Of a DNA stretch of 7,106 nt, positions 1-6,205 are shown piece after piece. Every line of letters begins with the position of its first letter. Position 1 is the stretch's first letter. A program made the translations under genes and the position numbers. This DNA is from Actinomycetes bacterium (GTDB lineage Bacteria > Actinomycetota > Actinomycetes > Actinomycetales > Cellulomonadaceae). The stretch covers positions 1-7,106 of the forward strand of contig JAFABT010000153.1 in NCBI GenBank assembly GCA_023425905.1. Reading direction: 5' to 3'. The notes beneath the pieces are model-generated. The model searched no databases. It was not told where the DNA came from and saw only the letters and a program-made list of their open reading frames with translations.

Positions 1-902
1 GACGCGTCCGCCGTCTCCGCGACGTGGGCGCTCACCCGTTCGAGGTAGAGCTCCTGGAGGTCGATCGCCGTCGTCGTCCTCCCGTCGGCGAGCGTGACGA
101 CGGCACGACCCGTCATGTCGTGGCTGATGTCCCGGATCGCCCGCATGGGGTTGTCGAGCGCGACCTCCCGCATCGGCACGCCAGCCTCGATGAGTCGCAG
201 GACGAGGTCCGTCGACCCGATCTTGAGCGCCGTCGTCGTCTCCGACATCGACGAGTCGCCGACGATGATGTGGAGCCGGCGGTACTTCTCGGCGTCGGCA
301 TGGGGCTCGTCACGCGTGTTGATGAGCGGCCGGGAGCGCGTCGTCGCGCTCGAGACCGCCTCCCACATGTGGTCGGCCCGTTGGGACAGCGCGAAGATCG
401 TCCCCCGCGGGGTCGGGAGCACCTTGCCGGCTCCCGTGAGCACCTGCCGCGTGACGAGGAACGGAACGAGGACGTCGGCGATCCGGCTGAAGTCGCCGCG
501 TCGACGCACGAGGTAGTTCTCGTGGCAGCCGTAGGAGTTCCCCGCGGAGTCGGTGTTGTTCTTGAACAGGTGGATACGCCCCGAGATCCCCTCTTCTTCG
601 AGGCGCTGCTGCGCGTCTGCGACGAGTCCCTCGACGATACGCTCGCCGCCCCGGTCGTGCGCGATGAGCTGGGCGATCGAGTCGCACTCGGCCGTCGCGT
701 ACTCGGGATGGGAGCCGACGTCGAGGTAGAGCCGGGAGCCGTTGCGCAGGAAGACGTTCGACGAACGGCCCCAGGCGACCACCTTGCGGAAGAGGTAGCG
801 GGCGACCTCGTCCGCGCTGAGCCCGCGGCCGTCCGGCGACGCGCACGTGACGCCGTACTCCGTCTCCAGCCCGTAGATGCGGCGCGTGAGCTCGGCGGTC
901 AC
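1..902 (-). CDS. pafA: Pup--protein ligase PafA, 3'-truncated by window edge
   Basis: Glutamine-synthetase-like ligase that activates the C-terminal Glu of Pup with ATP and joins it to a substrate lysine. I translated 300 whole codons to the left edge; the family is about 450-490 aa, so roughly the last third, including the small C-terminal domain, is outside the window. Visible motifs are GLETEYGV (11-18) with the metal-binding Glu residues, RSSNVFLRNGSRLYLDVGSHPEYAT with catalytic D61, FKNNTDSAGNSYGCHENYLV (113-132), QRADHMWEAVSSATTRSRP and LINTRDEPHADAEKYRRLH (193-211), then VGDSSMSETTTALK. It lacks the Dop loop: WGRSSNVFLRNG runs straight on, which separates it from Dop. The start is GTG 902-900, overlapping the prcA TGA as GTGA; a GAGG lies about 10 nt upstream inside prcA. 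Translational coupling to prcA is likely. No frameshift or stop is seen in the visible part. Confidence 0.96.
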   Translation of the reverse strand, partial: MTAELTRRIYGLETEYGVTCASPDGRGLSADEVARYLFRKVVAWGRSSNVFLRNGSRLYLDVGSHPEYATAECDSIAQLIAHDRGGERIVEGLVADAQQRLEEEGISGRIHLFKNNTDSAGNSYGCHENYLVRRRGDFSRIADVLVPFLVTRQVLTGAGKVLPTPRGTIFALSQRADHMWEAVSSATTRSRPLINTRDEPHADAEKYRRLHIIVGDSSMSETTTALKIGSTDLVLRLIEAGVPMREVALDNPMRAIRDISHDMTGRAVVTLADGRTTTAIDLQELYLERVSAHVAETADA

Positions 903-1660
903 GTCGCGTCCGCCTCGTCCTCGCGGCGGGCGCCTGACGCGAGCAGGTCGCCAAGGACATCCGTCCCGATGCGACGGAAGGCGCGCCGCGGCCGGGTCCG
1001 GTCGAGCACCGCGACCTCGAGCTGCTCGGCTGCGAGCGTGCGCGCCCCCGGCGTGCCGTCGTGGCCGTGCGCCTCGGTGTCGGCGACGTCGGGCTGGGTG
1101 CCGAGGACCCGCACCGCGAGCGCGAGCGCCTCGGTGAGGGTGAGACCCGGCCGCCAGCCCTCGGCCGCGACGGTCGCGAGCTGGTCGGCGTGCCCACCCA
1201 TGACGACCCAGCCGTGCTCGTCGGCAACCGACCCGTCGTACGTGAGGCGGTAGATCTGGTCGCTCGCCGCGTCCGCGCCGACCTGGGCGACGACGATCTC
1301 GACCTCGAGCGGCTTGGACTCCGTCGTGAACACGGTGCCGAGCGTCTGGGCGTAGGCGTTCGCAAGACCGCGGGCCGAGACGTCCGAACGGTCGTAGGAG
1401 TAGCCCCGAAGGTCCGCGTAGCGCACGCCGGCGACCCGGAGGTTCTCGAACTCGTTGTACTTGCCCACGGCCGCGAAGCCGATGCGGTCGTAGATCTCGG
1501 AGATCTTGTGGAGCGCACGCGAGGGGTTCTCGGTCGCGAAGGCGATGCCCTCGTCGTAGGCGAGAACGACGACCGAACGCCCACGCGCGATGCCCTTGCG
1601 CGCGTAGTCGGCCCGGTCCTTCATGAGCTGCTCGGGCGAGACGTAGAACGGCATCGTCAT
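899..1660 (-). CDS. prcA: Proteasome subunit alpha
   Basis: Alpha subunit of the 20S proteasome. Seven copies form each outer ring, gate the entry pore with their N-termini and provide the pockets for the Arc GQYL tail. It has 253 aa, normal for the family. The N-terminus MTMPFYVSPEQLMKDR is the gating segment, followed by helix H0 (ADYARKGIARGRS). LHKISEIYDRIGFAAVGKYNEF (50-71) holds K52, the pocket lysine expected to pair with the C-terminus of the ATPase. RGYSYDR, YAQTLGTVFT and YDGSVADE follow. The C-terminal RPRRAFRRI and an acidic, probably disordered tail are typical. No Thr1 active site is present, as expected. The ATG 1660-1658 overlaps the prcB stop (ATGA) and has a purine-rich site ahead of it; M3 is a possible alternative start. 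The stop overlaps the pafA GTG. The ATGA overlap should help keep alpha and beta production in balance. Confidence 0.97.
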   Translation of the reverse strand: MTMPFYVSPEQLMKDRADYARKGIARGRSVVVLAYDEGIAFATENPSRALHKISEIYDRIGFAAVGKYNEFENLRVAGVRYADLRGYSYDRSDVSARGLANAYAQTLGTVFTTESKPLEVEIVVAQVGADAASDQIYRLTYDGSVADEHGWVVMGGHADQLATVAAEGWRPGLTLTEALALAVRVLGTQPDVADTEAHGHDGTPGARTLAAEQLEVAVLDRTRPRRAFRRIGTDVLGDLLASGARREDEADAT

Positions 1661-2526
1661 CGCTGCTCCCCCTCCCCCGTCGGCGCCTGGGCGCGCACAC
1701 GGTCCGCGACGATGTCGCCGACGGCCCCGGCGAGCTCGGCGTCGCCCACCCGCCGCACGCCCGCGGAGTCGACGACCGTGACGACCGGGTAGATGCGACG
1801 CACCGCGTCCGGTCCCCCGGTCGCGGAGTCGTCGTCGGCGGCGTCGACGAGGGCCTCGACGGCGACGCGCACCGCGCCGTCGGCGTCGAGACCGGTGCGC
1901 CACCTCTTCTTGAGCGAGCCACGTGCGTAGACGGCCCCGGAACCGACCGCGTGGAACTCCCGCTCCTCGTAGCGCCCGCCCGTGACGTCGTAGGAGAAGA
2001 TCCGACCGGCCCCGGAGTCGAAACCCGCGAGGAGCGGGACCACCGCGAGCCCCTGCAGCGCGAGAGCGAGGTTCGACCGGATCATCGTCGCGAGCCGGTT
2101 GGCCTTGCCCTCGATGGACAGCGAGATGCCCTCGATCTTCTCGTAGTGCTCGATCTCGAGCTGAAAGAGCCGCACGAGCTCGATGGCGATCCCCGCGGTG
2201 CCGGCGATGCCGACGACGCACGCGTCGTCGACCGCGAACACCTTCTCGATGTGGTGGCTCGCGATGTGGGAGCCCATCGTCGCTCGCCGGTCGCCCGCCA
2301 TGACGACCCCGCCGTCGAAGGCCGTGGCGACGATCGTCGTCGCGTGCGGCGCGACCTGGCCGTCACGGCCCTGGTGCGGCTGCCCGGCGCGCGACGCGAG
2401 GCCGGCCGACTCGGGACCCGCGCCCGGCAGCAGGTGCGGGGCGTGGGAGGCGAGGAACTCGACGAAGGACGACGTCCCGGTCGTCATGAAGGCAGGCGGC
2501 AGGCGCCCGGGGAGGTCGGCGCTCAT
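1657..2526 (-). CDS. prcB: Proteasome subunit beta (precursor)
   Basis: Catalytic beta subunit of the 20S proteasome, an N-terminal nucleophile threonine protease made as a precursor. It has 289 aa. Residues 1-62 form the propeptide, including the conserved SFVEFLASHAPHLLPG block. The mature chain starts at T63 in HA|TTIVAT; counting from T63 as Thr1, D79 is Asp17, K95 is Lys33 and D228 is Asp166, so the catalytic set is complete. VMAGDRRAT, GIAGTAGIAIEL, EHYEKIEG, GSGAVYA and DAADDDSATGGPD are typical. The odd point is Ala at -1 (codon GCG 2343-2341), where Gly is usual. The start ATG 2526-2524 has no Shine-Dalgarno at normal distance; it lies 7 nt after the pup stop, at the foot of a small hairpin, which suggests coupling to pup translation. 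A second Met (M14, 2487) would shorten the propeptide but also lacks a ribosome site. The TGA stop overlaps the prcA start as ATGA. Confidence 0.97.
   Translation of the reverse strand: MSADLPGRLPPAFMTTGTSSFVEFLASHAPHLLPGAGPESAGLASRAGQPHQGRDGQVAPHATTIVATAFDGGVVMAGDRRATMGSHIASHHIEKVFAVDDACVVGIAGTAGIAIELVRLFQLEIEHYEKIEGISLSIEGKANRLATMIRSNLALALQGLAVVPLLAGFDSGAGRIFSYDVTGGRYEEREFHAVGSGAVYARGSLKKRWRTGLDADGAVRVAVEALVDAADDDSATGGPDAVRRIYPVVTVVDSAGVRRVGDAELAGAVGDIVADRVRAQAPTGEGEQR
1666..1678 (-). promoter_or_regulatory. Purine-rich ribosome site of prcA
   Basis: GGGGGAGGGGGAG on the minus strand, inside the last codons of prcB and 5 nt before the prcA ATG at 1660. It is not a perfect AGGAGG, but G-rich enough to act. 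With the ATGA overlap it allows both new and coupled initiation. Confidence 0.6.
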
Positions 2527-2527
2527 C

Positions 2528-2545
2528 GGCGGATCACTGACCGCC
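2528..2545 (-). promoter_or_regulatory. Hairpin around the pup stop codon, before prcB
   Basis: On the minus strand GGCGG (2545-2541) can pair with CCGCC (2532-2528) across an 8-nt loop that contains most of the pup TGA (2536-2534). The 3' arm ends one base before the prcB ATG. A ribosome finishing pup would open the stem and sit at the prcB start, which has no Shine-Dalgarno of its own. The stem is only 5 bp, all G-C; in such GC-rich DNA it may be chance. Confidence 0.35.
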
Positions 2546-2737
2546 CTTCTGGACGAACCCACGGACGAAGGACTCCGCGTTGGTCTCGAGGACGTCGTCG
2601 ATCTCGGCGAGCAGCGCGTCGACCTCCGCGTCGCGAGCCTGCGCCTGGGCGCTCGGCGCGGGCGCAGCGGGCGGGCCCTCGGGGGTGTCGACGTCACGGT
2701 CCTGGCTCTGCGCCTGCTCGTGCTCCTGACCTGCCAT
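2534..2737 (-). CDS. pup: Prokaryotic ubiquitin-like protein Pup
   Basis: Small disordered protein modifier, linked by its C-terminus to substrate lysines as a degradation signal. It has 67 aa (about 64 in Mycobacterium). It ends in GGQ, so Dop must deamidate the last Gln to Glu before PafA can use it. The N-terminal half (1-33) is Gln/Asp/Pro/Ala-rich with a PPAAPAPSA linker. Residues about 34-60 (ARDAEVDALLAEIDDVLETN, then AESFVRG) are the amphipathic segment that forms a helix with the Arc coiled coil. K64 in VQKGGQ is the only lysine, hence the only internal site for Pup-on-Pup linkage. The ATG at 2737-2735 is preceded by AGGAGG with an 8-nt spacer. prcB starts 7 nt after the TGA. A -10-like TAGGGT in the dop-pup gap may supply extra transcripts, which would suit a protein needed in high amount. 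Confidence 0.98.
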   Translation of the reverse strand: MAGQEHEQAQSQDRDVDTPEGPPAAPAPSAQAQARDAEVDALLAEIDDVLETNAESFVRGFVQKGGQ

Positions 2738-2745
2738 GGGGCACT

Positions 2746-2751
2746 CCTCCT
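2746..2751 (-). promoter_or_regulatory. Shine-Dalgarno of pup
   Basis: AGGAGG (running on as AGGAGGAG) on the minus strand, 8 nt before the pup ATG at 2737. It is one of the two strongest ribosome sites in the window, in line with a modifier needed in high copy number. Confidence 0.8.
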
Positions 2752-2796
2752 CGGCTCGTCGGTGCGCCCGCGTGCTGCGAGCGGCCGTCGTCCCTC

Positions 2797-2802
2797 ACCC
2801 TA
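2797..2802 (-). promoter_or_regulatory. Candidate -10 element upstream of pup
   Basis: TAGGGT on the minus strand in the 81-nt dop-pup gap, the same hexamer as ahead of arc. A start about 7 nt downstream would give a leader of roughly 50 nt carrying the pup AGGAGG. The region about 17 nt upstream (AGCCTG) is not a convincing -35. It would let pup-prcB-prcA-pafA be transcribed apart from arc-dop. Confidence 0.35.
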
Positions 2803-2819
2803 GCCTCCGACGGAGGGCT
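2802..2819 (-). repeat. Inverted repeat at the dop stop codon
   Basis: On the minus strand AGCCCTCCG-T-CGGAGGCT is a near-perfect inverted repeat with one bulged base, starting at the last base of the dop TGA. As RNA it could pair CCUCC with GGAGG around a 3-base loop. No U-tract follows, so it is not a convincing intrinsic terminator. It could slow 3' decay of the arc-dop message or be a protein-binding site next to the TAGGGT element, whose first base it overlaps. Confidence 0.4.
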
Positions 2820-4465
2820 CAGGCTGGCCCGGCCAGGGCGGTGAGCAGGCTCGAGGCATCCGGGCTCGCGTCGAGCAGCGCCCCGACGTGGGCCCTGGTG
2901 CCGCGCAGCGGGTCGCGCATCGGGACCCGCTGGAGCGTCGGGGCGCCGACGACGTCGAAGACGAGCGCGTCCCAGCTCGCCGCTGACACCTCCTCCCCAT
3001 AGCGCGCCAGGGCCTCGCCACGGAAGTACGCGCGGGTGTCCTTCGGCGGGTGCGTGCACGCGGTCCGGGCGTCGGTGTCGCTCACGAGCGTCTCGACCGC
3101 CCCCGCCTCACGGAGCCGGTGGTAGAGACCGCGTTCCGGGCGCACGTCGGACCACTGGAGGTCGACGGCGGCCAGCCGCGGGTGACCCCAGGCGAGATGG
3201 TCGCGGCTGCGCAGCCCCTCGAGGACCCGGAGCTTCGCGAGCCACTCGACCTCTCGGGCGCACGACGCGGGCTCGGTCTCCAGCCGGTCGAGCAGCGATC
3301 CCCAGCGGGCCAGGACGTCCTCGGTGTCGGGGTCCGACGCCGTCGCGTCCTGGCCGCTGCGTCCCCCGGTGTCACCGGTCGCGCGCAGCGCGTCGAGCAC
3401 CGCTGCGCGGAACTCGCGCTGCACCTCGATCGCCGTGAGCCGGCGGCCGTCGCGCAGGGCGAGCCGATGCGTGAGCGTGAGGTCGTGGGACACCCGGCGG
3501 ACCTCCGCGACCGGGTCGTCGAGCGCGAGCGCGTCGACCCGGGCGAGCGCGGCCGCGACGCCCTCGTCCGCCGGGCGGGCGACCGCCTGCTCGATGAGCC
3601 ACAGCACGAGGGACGTCGTGCCGAGCCGGACGTACGTCGCGACCTCGAGCATCGTCGCGTCCCCGATGATCACGTGCAGCCGCCGCCACCGCTCGGGATC
3701 GGCGTGCGGCTCGTCTCGGGTGTTGACGATCGGCCGGCGGAGCGTCGTCTCGAGGCCGACCTCGGCCTCGATGTAGTCGGCGCGCTGCGAGAGCTGGAAG
3801 CCGTCCGACTCTCCTCGCTGCCCCAGGCCCACCCGACCCGCGCCCGTGTAGACCTGGCGGGTCACGAGGAACGGCATGATCCGTGCCGCGAGATCGGCGA
3901 AGGGCACCGCCCGGTCGACGAGGTAGTTCTCGTGCATCCCGTAGGTCGCGCCCTTGCCGTCGACGTTGTTCTTGTAGAGCACGACGTCGGGCATCCCCGG
4001 CTGGGCGGCGAGCGCCCGGACCGAATCGAGCATGACGAGCTCGCCCGCGCGGTCCCAGAGCACCGCGTCGCGCGGCGACGTGACCTCGGGCGAGGAGTAC
4101 TCGGGGTGCGCGTGGTCCACGTAGAGCCGCGCACCGTTCGTGAGGATGACGTTCGCGGCGGAGGGATCGTCGTACTCCGCGACAGCGGGACGCGCGACGT
4201 GCTCGAGGACGTCGCCCGCGGGCGCCGGTCGGGACGGGTCGTCCGTGAGCAGCGACGGGTGCGCCGCGGCCCGCTCGAGCCGAAAGCCGCGTGCGTCGTG
4301 CAGCGGGTCTTCGTCCTCGTAGTCCCACCGGGCCCGGCCCCGCGAGGGGCGGACGGCGTGCGCGCCGACGACGTGGCTCGACAGCGCCATCGGGTTCGCA
4401 TACGGCTTCCCGGGCTCGAGCACGCCGTACTCGGTCTCGATGCCCATGACGCGCCTCGTCGTCAT
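2819..4465 (-). CDS. dop: Pup deamidase/depupylase Dop
   Basis: Glutamine-synthetase-like enzyme that converts the C-terminal Gln of Pup to Glu and also cleaves Pup from tagged proteins. It has 548 aa, longer than the about 500 of the mycobacterial protein. The N-terminal beta strand carries GIETEYG (8-14) with the metal-binding Glu residues. The nucleophilic/catalytic Asp is D117 in LYVDHAHPEYS. Other family motifs are KNNVDGKGATYG (165-176), HENYLVDR, FQLSQRADYIE, VNTRDEPHADPERWRRLHVIIGD (248-269, ATP/metal site) and the C-terminal DTRAYFRGEAL and LRGTRAHVGALLD. Residues 47-108 (WDYEDED to NVIL) contain the Dop loop that separates Dop from PafA; here it is extended by a Pro/Ala/Asp-rich stretch. 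A second low-complexity stretch lies at 362-380. The start ATG 4465-4463 is set by an AGGAGG 5 nt upstream; a start at MGIETEYG (4447) is possible but lacks this spacing. It acts on pup, the next gene. Confidence 0.97.
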   Translation of the reverse strand: MTTRRVMGIETEYGVLEPGKPYANPMALSSHVVGAHAVRPSRGRARWDYEDEDPLHDARGFRLERAAAHPSLLTDDPSRPAPAGDVLEHVARPAVAEYDDPSAANVILTNGARLYVDHAHPEYSSPEVTSPRDAVLWDRAGELVMLDSVRALAAQPGMPDVVLYKNNVDGKGATYGMHENYLVDRAVPFADLAARIMPFLVTRQVYTGAGRVGLGQRGESDGFQLSQRADYIEAEVGLETTLRRPIVNTRDEPHADPERWRRLHVIIGDATMLEVATYVRLGTTSLVLWLIEQAVARPADEGVAAALARVDALALDDPVAEVRRVSHDLTLTHRLALRDGRRLTAIEVQREFRAAVLDALRATGDTGGRSGQDATASDPDTEDVLARWGSLLDRLETEPASCAREVEWLAKLRVLEGLRSRDHLAWGHPRLAAVDLQWSDVRPERGLYHRLREAGAVETLVSDTDARTACTHPPKDTRAYFRGEALARYGEEVSAASWDALVFDVVGAPTLQRVPMRDPLRGTRAHVGALLDASPDASSLLTALAGPA

Positions 4466-4470
4466 GCGGT

Positions 4471-4476
4471 CCTCCT
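4471..4476 (-). promoter_or_regulatory. Shine-Dalgarno of dop
   Basis: AGGAGG on the minus strand, 5 nt before the ATG at 4465. It is a full match to the anti-Shine-Dalgarno and decides the dop start in favour of MTTRRVMGIE over the internal Met at 4447. It lies in the 31-nt arc-dop gap, which holds nothing else recognisable. Confidence 0.8.
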
Positions 4477-4496
4477 GCGCCGGTCGAGCACGACCC

Positions 4497-6146
4497 TCAC
4501 AGGTACTGCCCCGTGCCCTGCACGGTCTCAACACGGCGCGCGGTCTCGGAGCCGCTCTTGCCCGTGACGATCGTGCGGATGAAGACGATGCGCTCGCCCT
4601 TCTTCCCCGACACGCGCGCCCAGTCGTCGGGGTTCGTCGTGTTGGGGAGGTCCTCGTTCTCCTTGAACTCCTCGACGCACGCGGTGAGCAGGTGGTCGAC
4701 GCGCAGGCCCCGCTGCCCCGTGCTGAGCAGGTCCTTGATCGCGTACTTCTTCGCCCGGTCGACGACGTTCTGGATCATCGCACCGGAGTTGAAGTCCTTG
4801 AAGTAGAGGACCTCCTTGTCGCCGCTCGCATAGGTGACCTCGAGGAAGCGGTTGTCCTCCCGCTCGGAGTACATCCGCTCGACCGCTCGGTCGATCATCC
4901 CGGTGACCGCCGCGGCAGGGTCTCCACCGTGCTCGGCAAGGTCGTCAGGGTGGATCGGCAGCTCGGGCGTGAGGTACTTCGCGAAGATCTCGCGCGCGCC
5001 CTCGGCGTCCGGGCGTTCGATCTTGATCTTCACGTCGAGCCGGCCGGGACGCAGGATCGCGGGGTCGATCATGTCCTCCCGGTTGGACGCCCCGATGACG
5101 ATGACGTTGTCGAGACGTTCGACGCCGTCGATCTCCGCGAGCAGCTGCGGAACGATCGTCGTCTCGACGTCGCTCGACACCCCGGTCCCCCGCGTCCGGA
5201 ACAGCGACTCCATCTCGTCGAAGAAGACGACGACGGGGTGACCCTGCGAGGCCTTCTCGCGTGCCCGGGCGAAGATCAGCCGGATGTGCCGCTCCGTCTC
5301 ACCCACGTACTTGTTGAGCAGCTCGGGGCCCTTGATGTTGAGGAAGTAGCTCGGGGCGGCCGTCGTCGGGTCGGCACCTCGCGCGGTGGCGGCGGTCGTC
5401 GCGAGCGAGGCGGCGACGGCCTTCGCGATGAGCGTCTTCCCGCACCCGGGCGGGCCGTACAGCAGAACGCCCTTGGGCGGGCGTAGCCCGTGCTCGCGGA
5501 AGAGCTCCGGGTGGAGGTACGGCAGCTCGACCGCGTCGCGGATCTGCTCGATCTGCTGCCCGAGGCCGCCGATGTCGGAGTAGTCGATGTCCGGGACCTC
5601 TTCGAGCGTGAGCTCAGACACCTCGGCGCGCGGCACCGTCTCCATGACGAACCCGGACCGGGTGTCGATCGTGAGGGCGTCGCCCACCCGGACACCGGGA
5701 GACGCCTCGACGAGAGCGCCCGTGAGCCGGACGACCCGCTCCTCGTCGGCCCGACCGAGCACGAGGGCGCGATCAGTGCCGAGCAGCTCCTTCACGGTGA
5801 CGACCTCGCCCACACGTTCGTACCCGCCCGCCTCGACGAGCGTGAGGGTCTCGTTGAGGAGGACCTCCTGCCCGGGGCGCAGCGTGGCCGCTTCGACGCC
5901 TGGGGCGACGGCGACCCGCATCTTGCGCCCGTTGGACATGACGTCGACGTCACCGTCGGGCAGCACCCGGAGCAGCACGGCGTAGGAGCCAGGCGGCTTG
6001 CCGATGTCACGCAGCTGGTCGGTGAGTTCGACGATCTGGTCACGCGCCGCGTGCAACGCGGCAGCGAGCCGCTCGTTCTTCGTCGCGAGCAGCTCGACCT
6101 GCCGCCGCAGCTCCTGGCGCTCGCCGTACCCCACGTCGTCGCTCAT
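4497..6146 (-). CDS. arc: Proteasome-associated AAA+ ATPase (Arc/Mpa)
   Basis: Hexameric ring ATPase that binds Pup-tagged proteins, unfolds them and threads them into the 20S proteasome. It has 549 aa, the usual size. Residues about 8-48 form a coiled coil (heptad-like ELRRQVELL, NERLAAAL, QIVELTDQL) that captures Pup. Residues about 50-175 form the tandem OB domains (SYAVLL, SNGRKMRV). The AAA+ module has Walker A GPPGCGKT (231-238), a pore-loop KYVGE (279-283), Walker B VVVFFDE (305-311), the GASNRED sensor region (352-358) and RPGRLD with candidate arginine fingers (366-371). The protein ends in GTGQYL, the proteasome-docking tail with penultimate Tyr known from Mpa. ATG 6146-6144 was chosen because MSDD leads straight into the coiled coil; the frame stays open to 6710, but that part overlaps trmI in another frame and looks like a shadow. 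No strong Shine-Dalgarno is visible; a TAGGGT hexamer ends 7 nt upstream. dop follows after 31 nt. Confidence 0.97.
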   Translation of the reverse strand: MSDDVGYGERQELRRQVELLATKNERLAAALHAARDQIVELTDQLRDIGKPPGSYAVLLRVLPDGDVDVMSNGRKMRVAVAPGVEAATLRPGQEVLLNETLTLVEAGGYERVGEVVTVKELLGTDRALVLGRADEERVVRLTGALVEASPGVRVGDALTIDTRSGFVMETVPRAEVSELTLEEVPDIDYSDIGGLGQQIEQIRDAVELPYLHPELFREHGLRPPKGVLLYGPPGCGKTLIAKAVAASLATTAATARGADPTTAAPSYFLNIKGPELLNKYVGETERHIRLIFARAREKASQGHPVVVFFDEMESLFRTRGTGVSSDVETTIVPQLLAEIDGVERLDNVIVIGASNREDMIDPAILRPGRLDVKIKIERPDAEGAREIFAKYLTPELPIHPDDLAEHGGDPAAAVTGMIDRAVERMYSEREDNRFLEVTYASGDKEVLYFKDFNSGAMIQNVVDRAKKYAIKDLLSTGQRGLRVDHLLTACVEEFKENEDLPNTTNPDDWARVSGKKGERIVFIRTIVTGKSGSETARRVETVQGTGQYL

Positions 6147-6153
6147 GGCACCG

Positions 6154-6159
6154 ACCCTA
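6154..6159 (-). promoter_or_regulatory. Candidate -10 element of a leaderless arc promoter
   Basis: TAGGGT on the minus strand fits the actinobacterial TANNNT -10 pattern. Its last base is followed by exactly 7 nt and then the arc ATG at 6146, so a transcript would begin at or next to the start codon, as in leaderless mRNAs that are common in actinobacteria. The absence of a good Shine-Dalgarno for arc agrees. No -35 match is seen 16-18 nt further up, and a hexamer can occur by chance, so this is only a candidate. Confidence 0.4.
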
Positions 6160-6205
6160 TGCCCGCCCTCGCCCGACGGCCGGACCTGCCCAGGGTGCGG
6201 GCGCC

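Noticed and set aside
24..1253. 409-codon plus-strand open frame opposite pafA and prcA
   Set aside because: It spans two well-recognised genes on the other strand, has no recognisable motif and a shadow-like composition.
310..1584. 424-codon minus-strand frame across prcA/pafA
   Set aside because: Ser/Arg/Thr-rich out-of-frame reading of prcA and pafA; no domain.
1661..2221. N-terminal extension of the prcA frame into prcB
   Set aside because: The prcA family start MTMPFYVSPEQ is evident at 1660; upstream residues are an Arg/Gly-rich shadow of prcB.
2487..2487. Shorter prcB starting at Met14
   Set aside because: No Shine-Dalgarno precedes it and the ATG at 2526 sits right behind pup as expected in the operon; it cannot be fully excluded.
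2802..2819. Intrinsic terminator after dop
   Set aside because: The stem is short, the loop very small, and no U-run follows; kept only as an inverted repeat.
3050..4567. 505-codon open frame on the plus strand opposite dop
   Set aside because: It mirrors the codon phase of dop in GC-rich DNA, has an Arg/Val/Asp-heavy composition without domains, and dop is certain.
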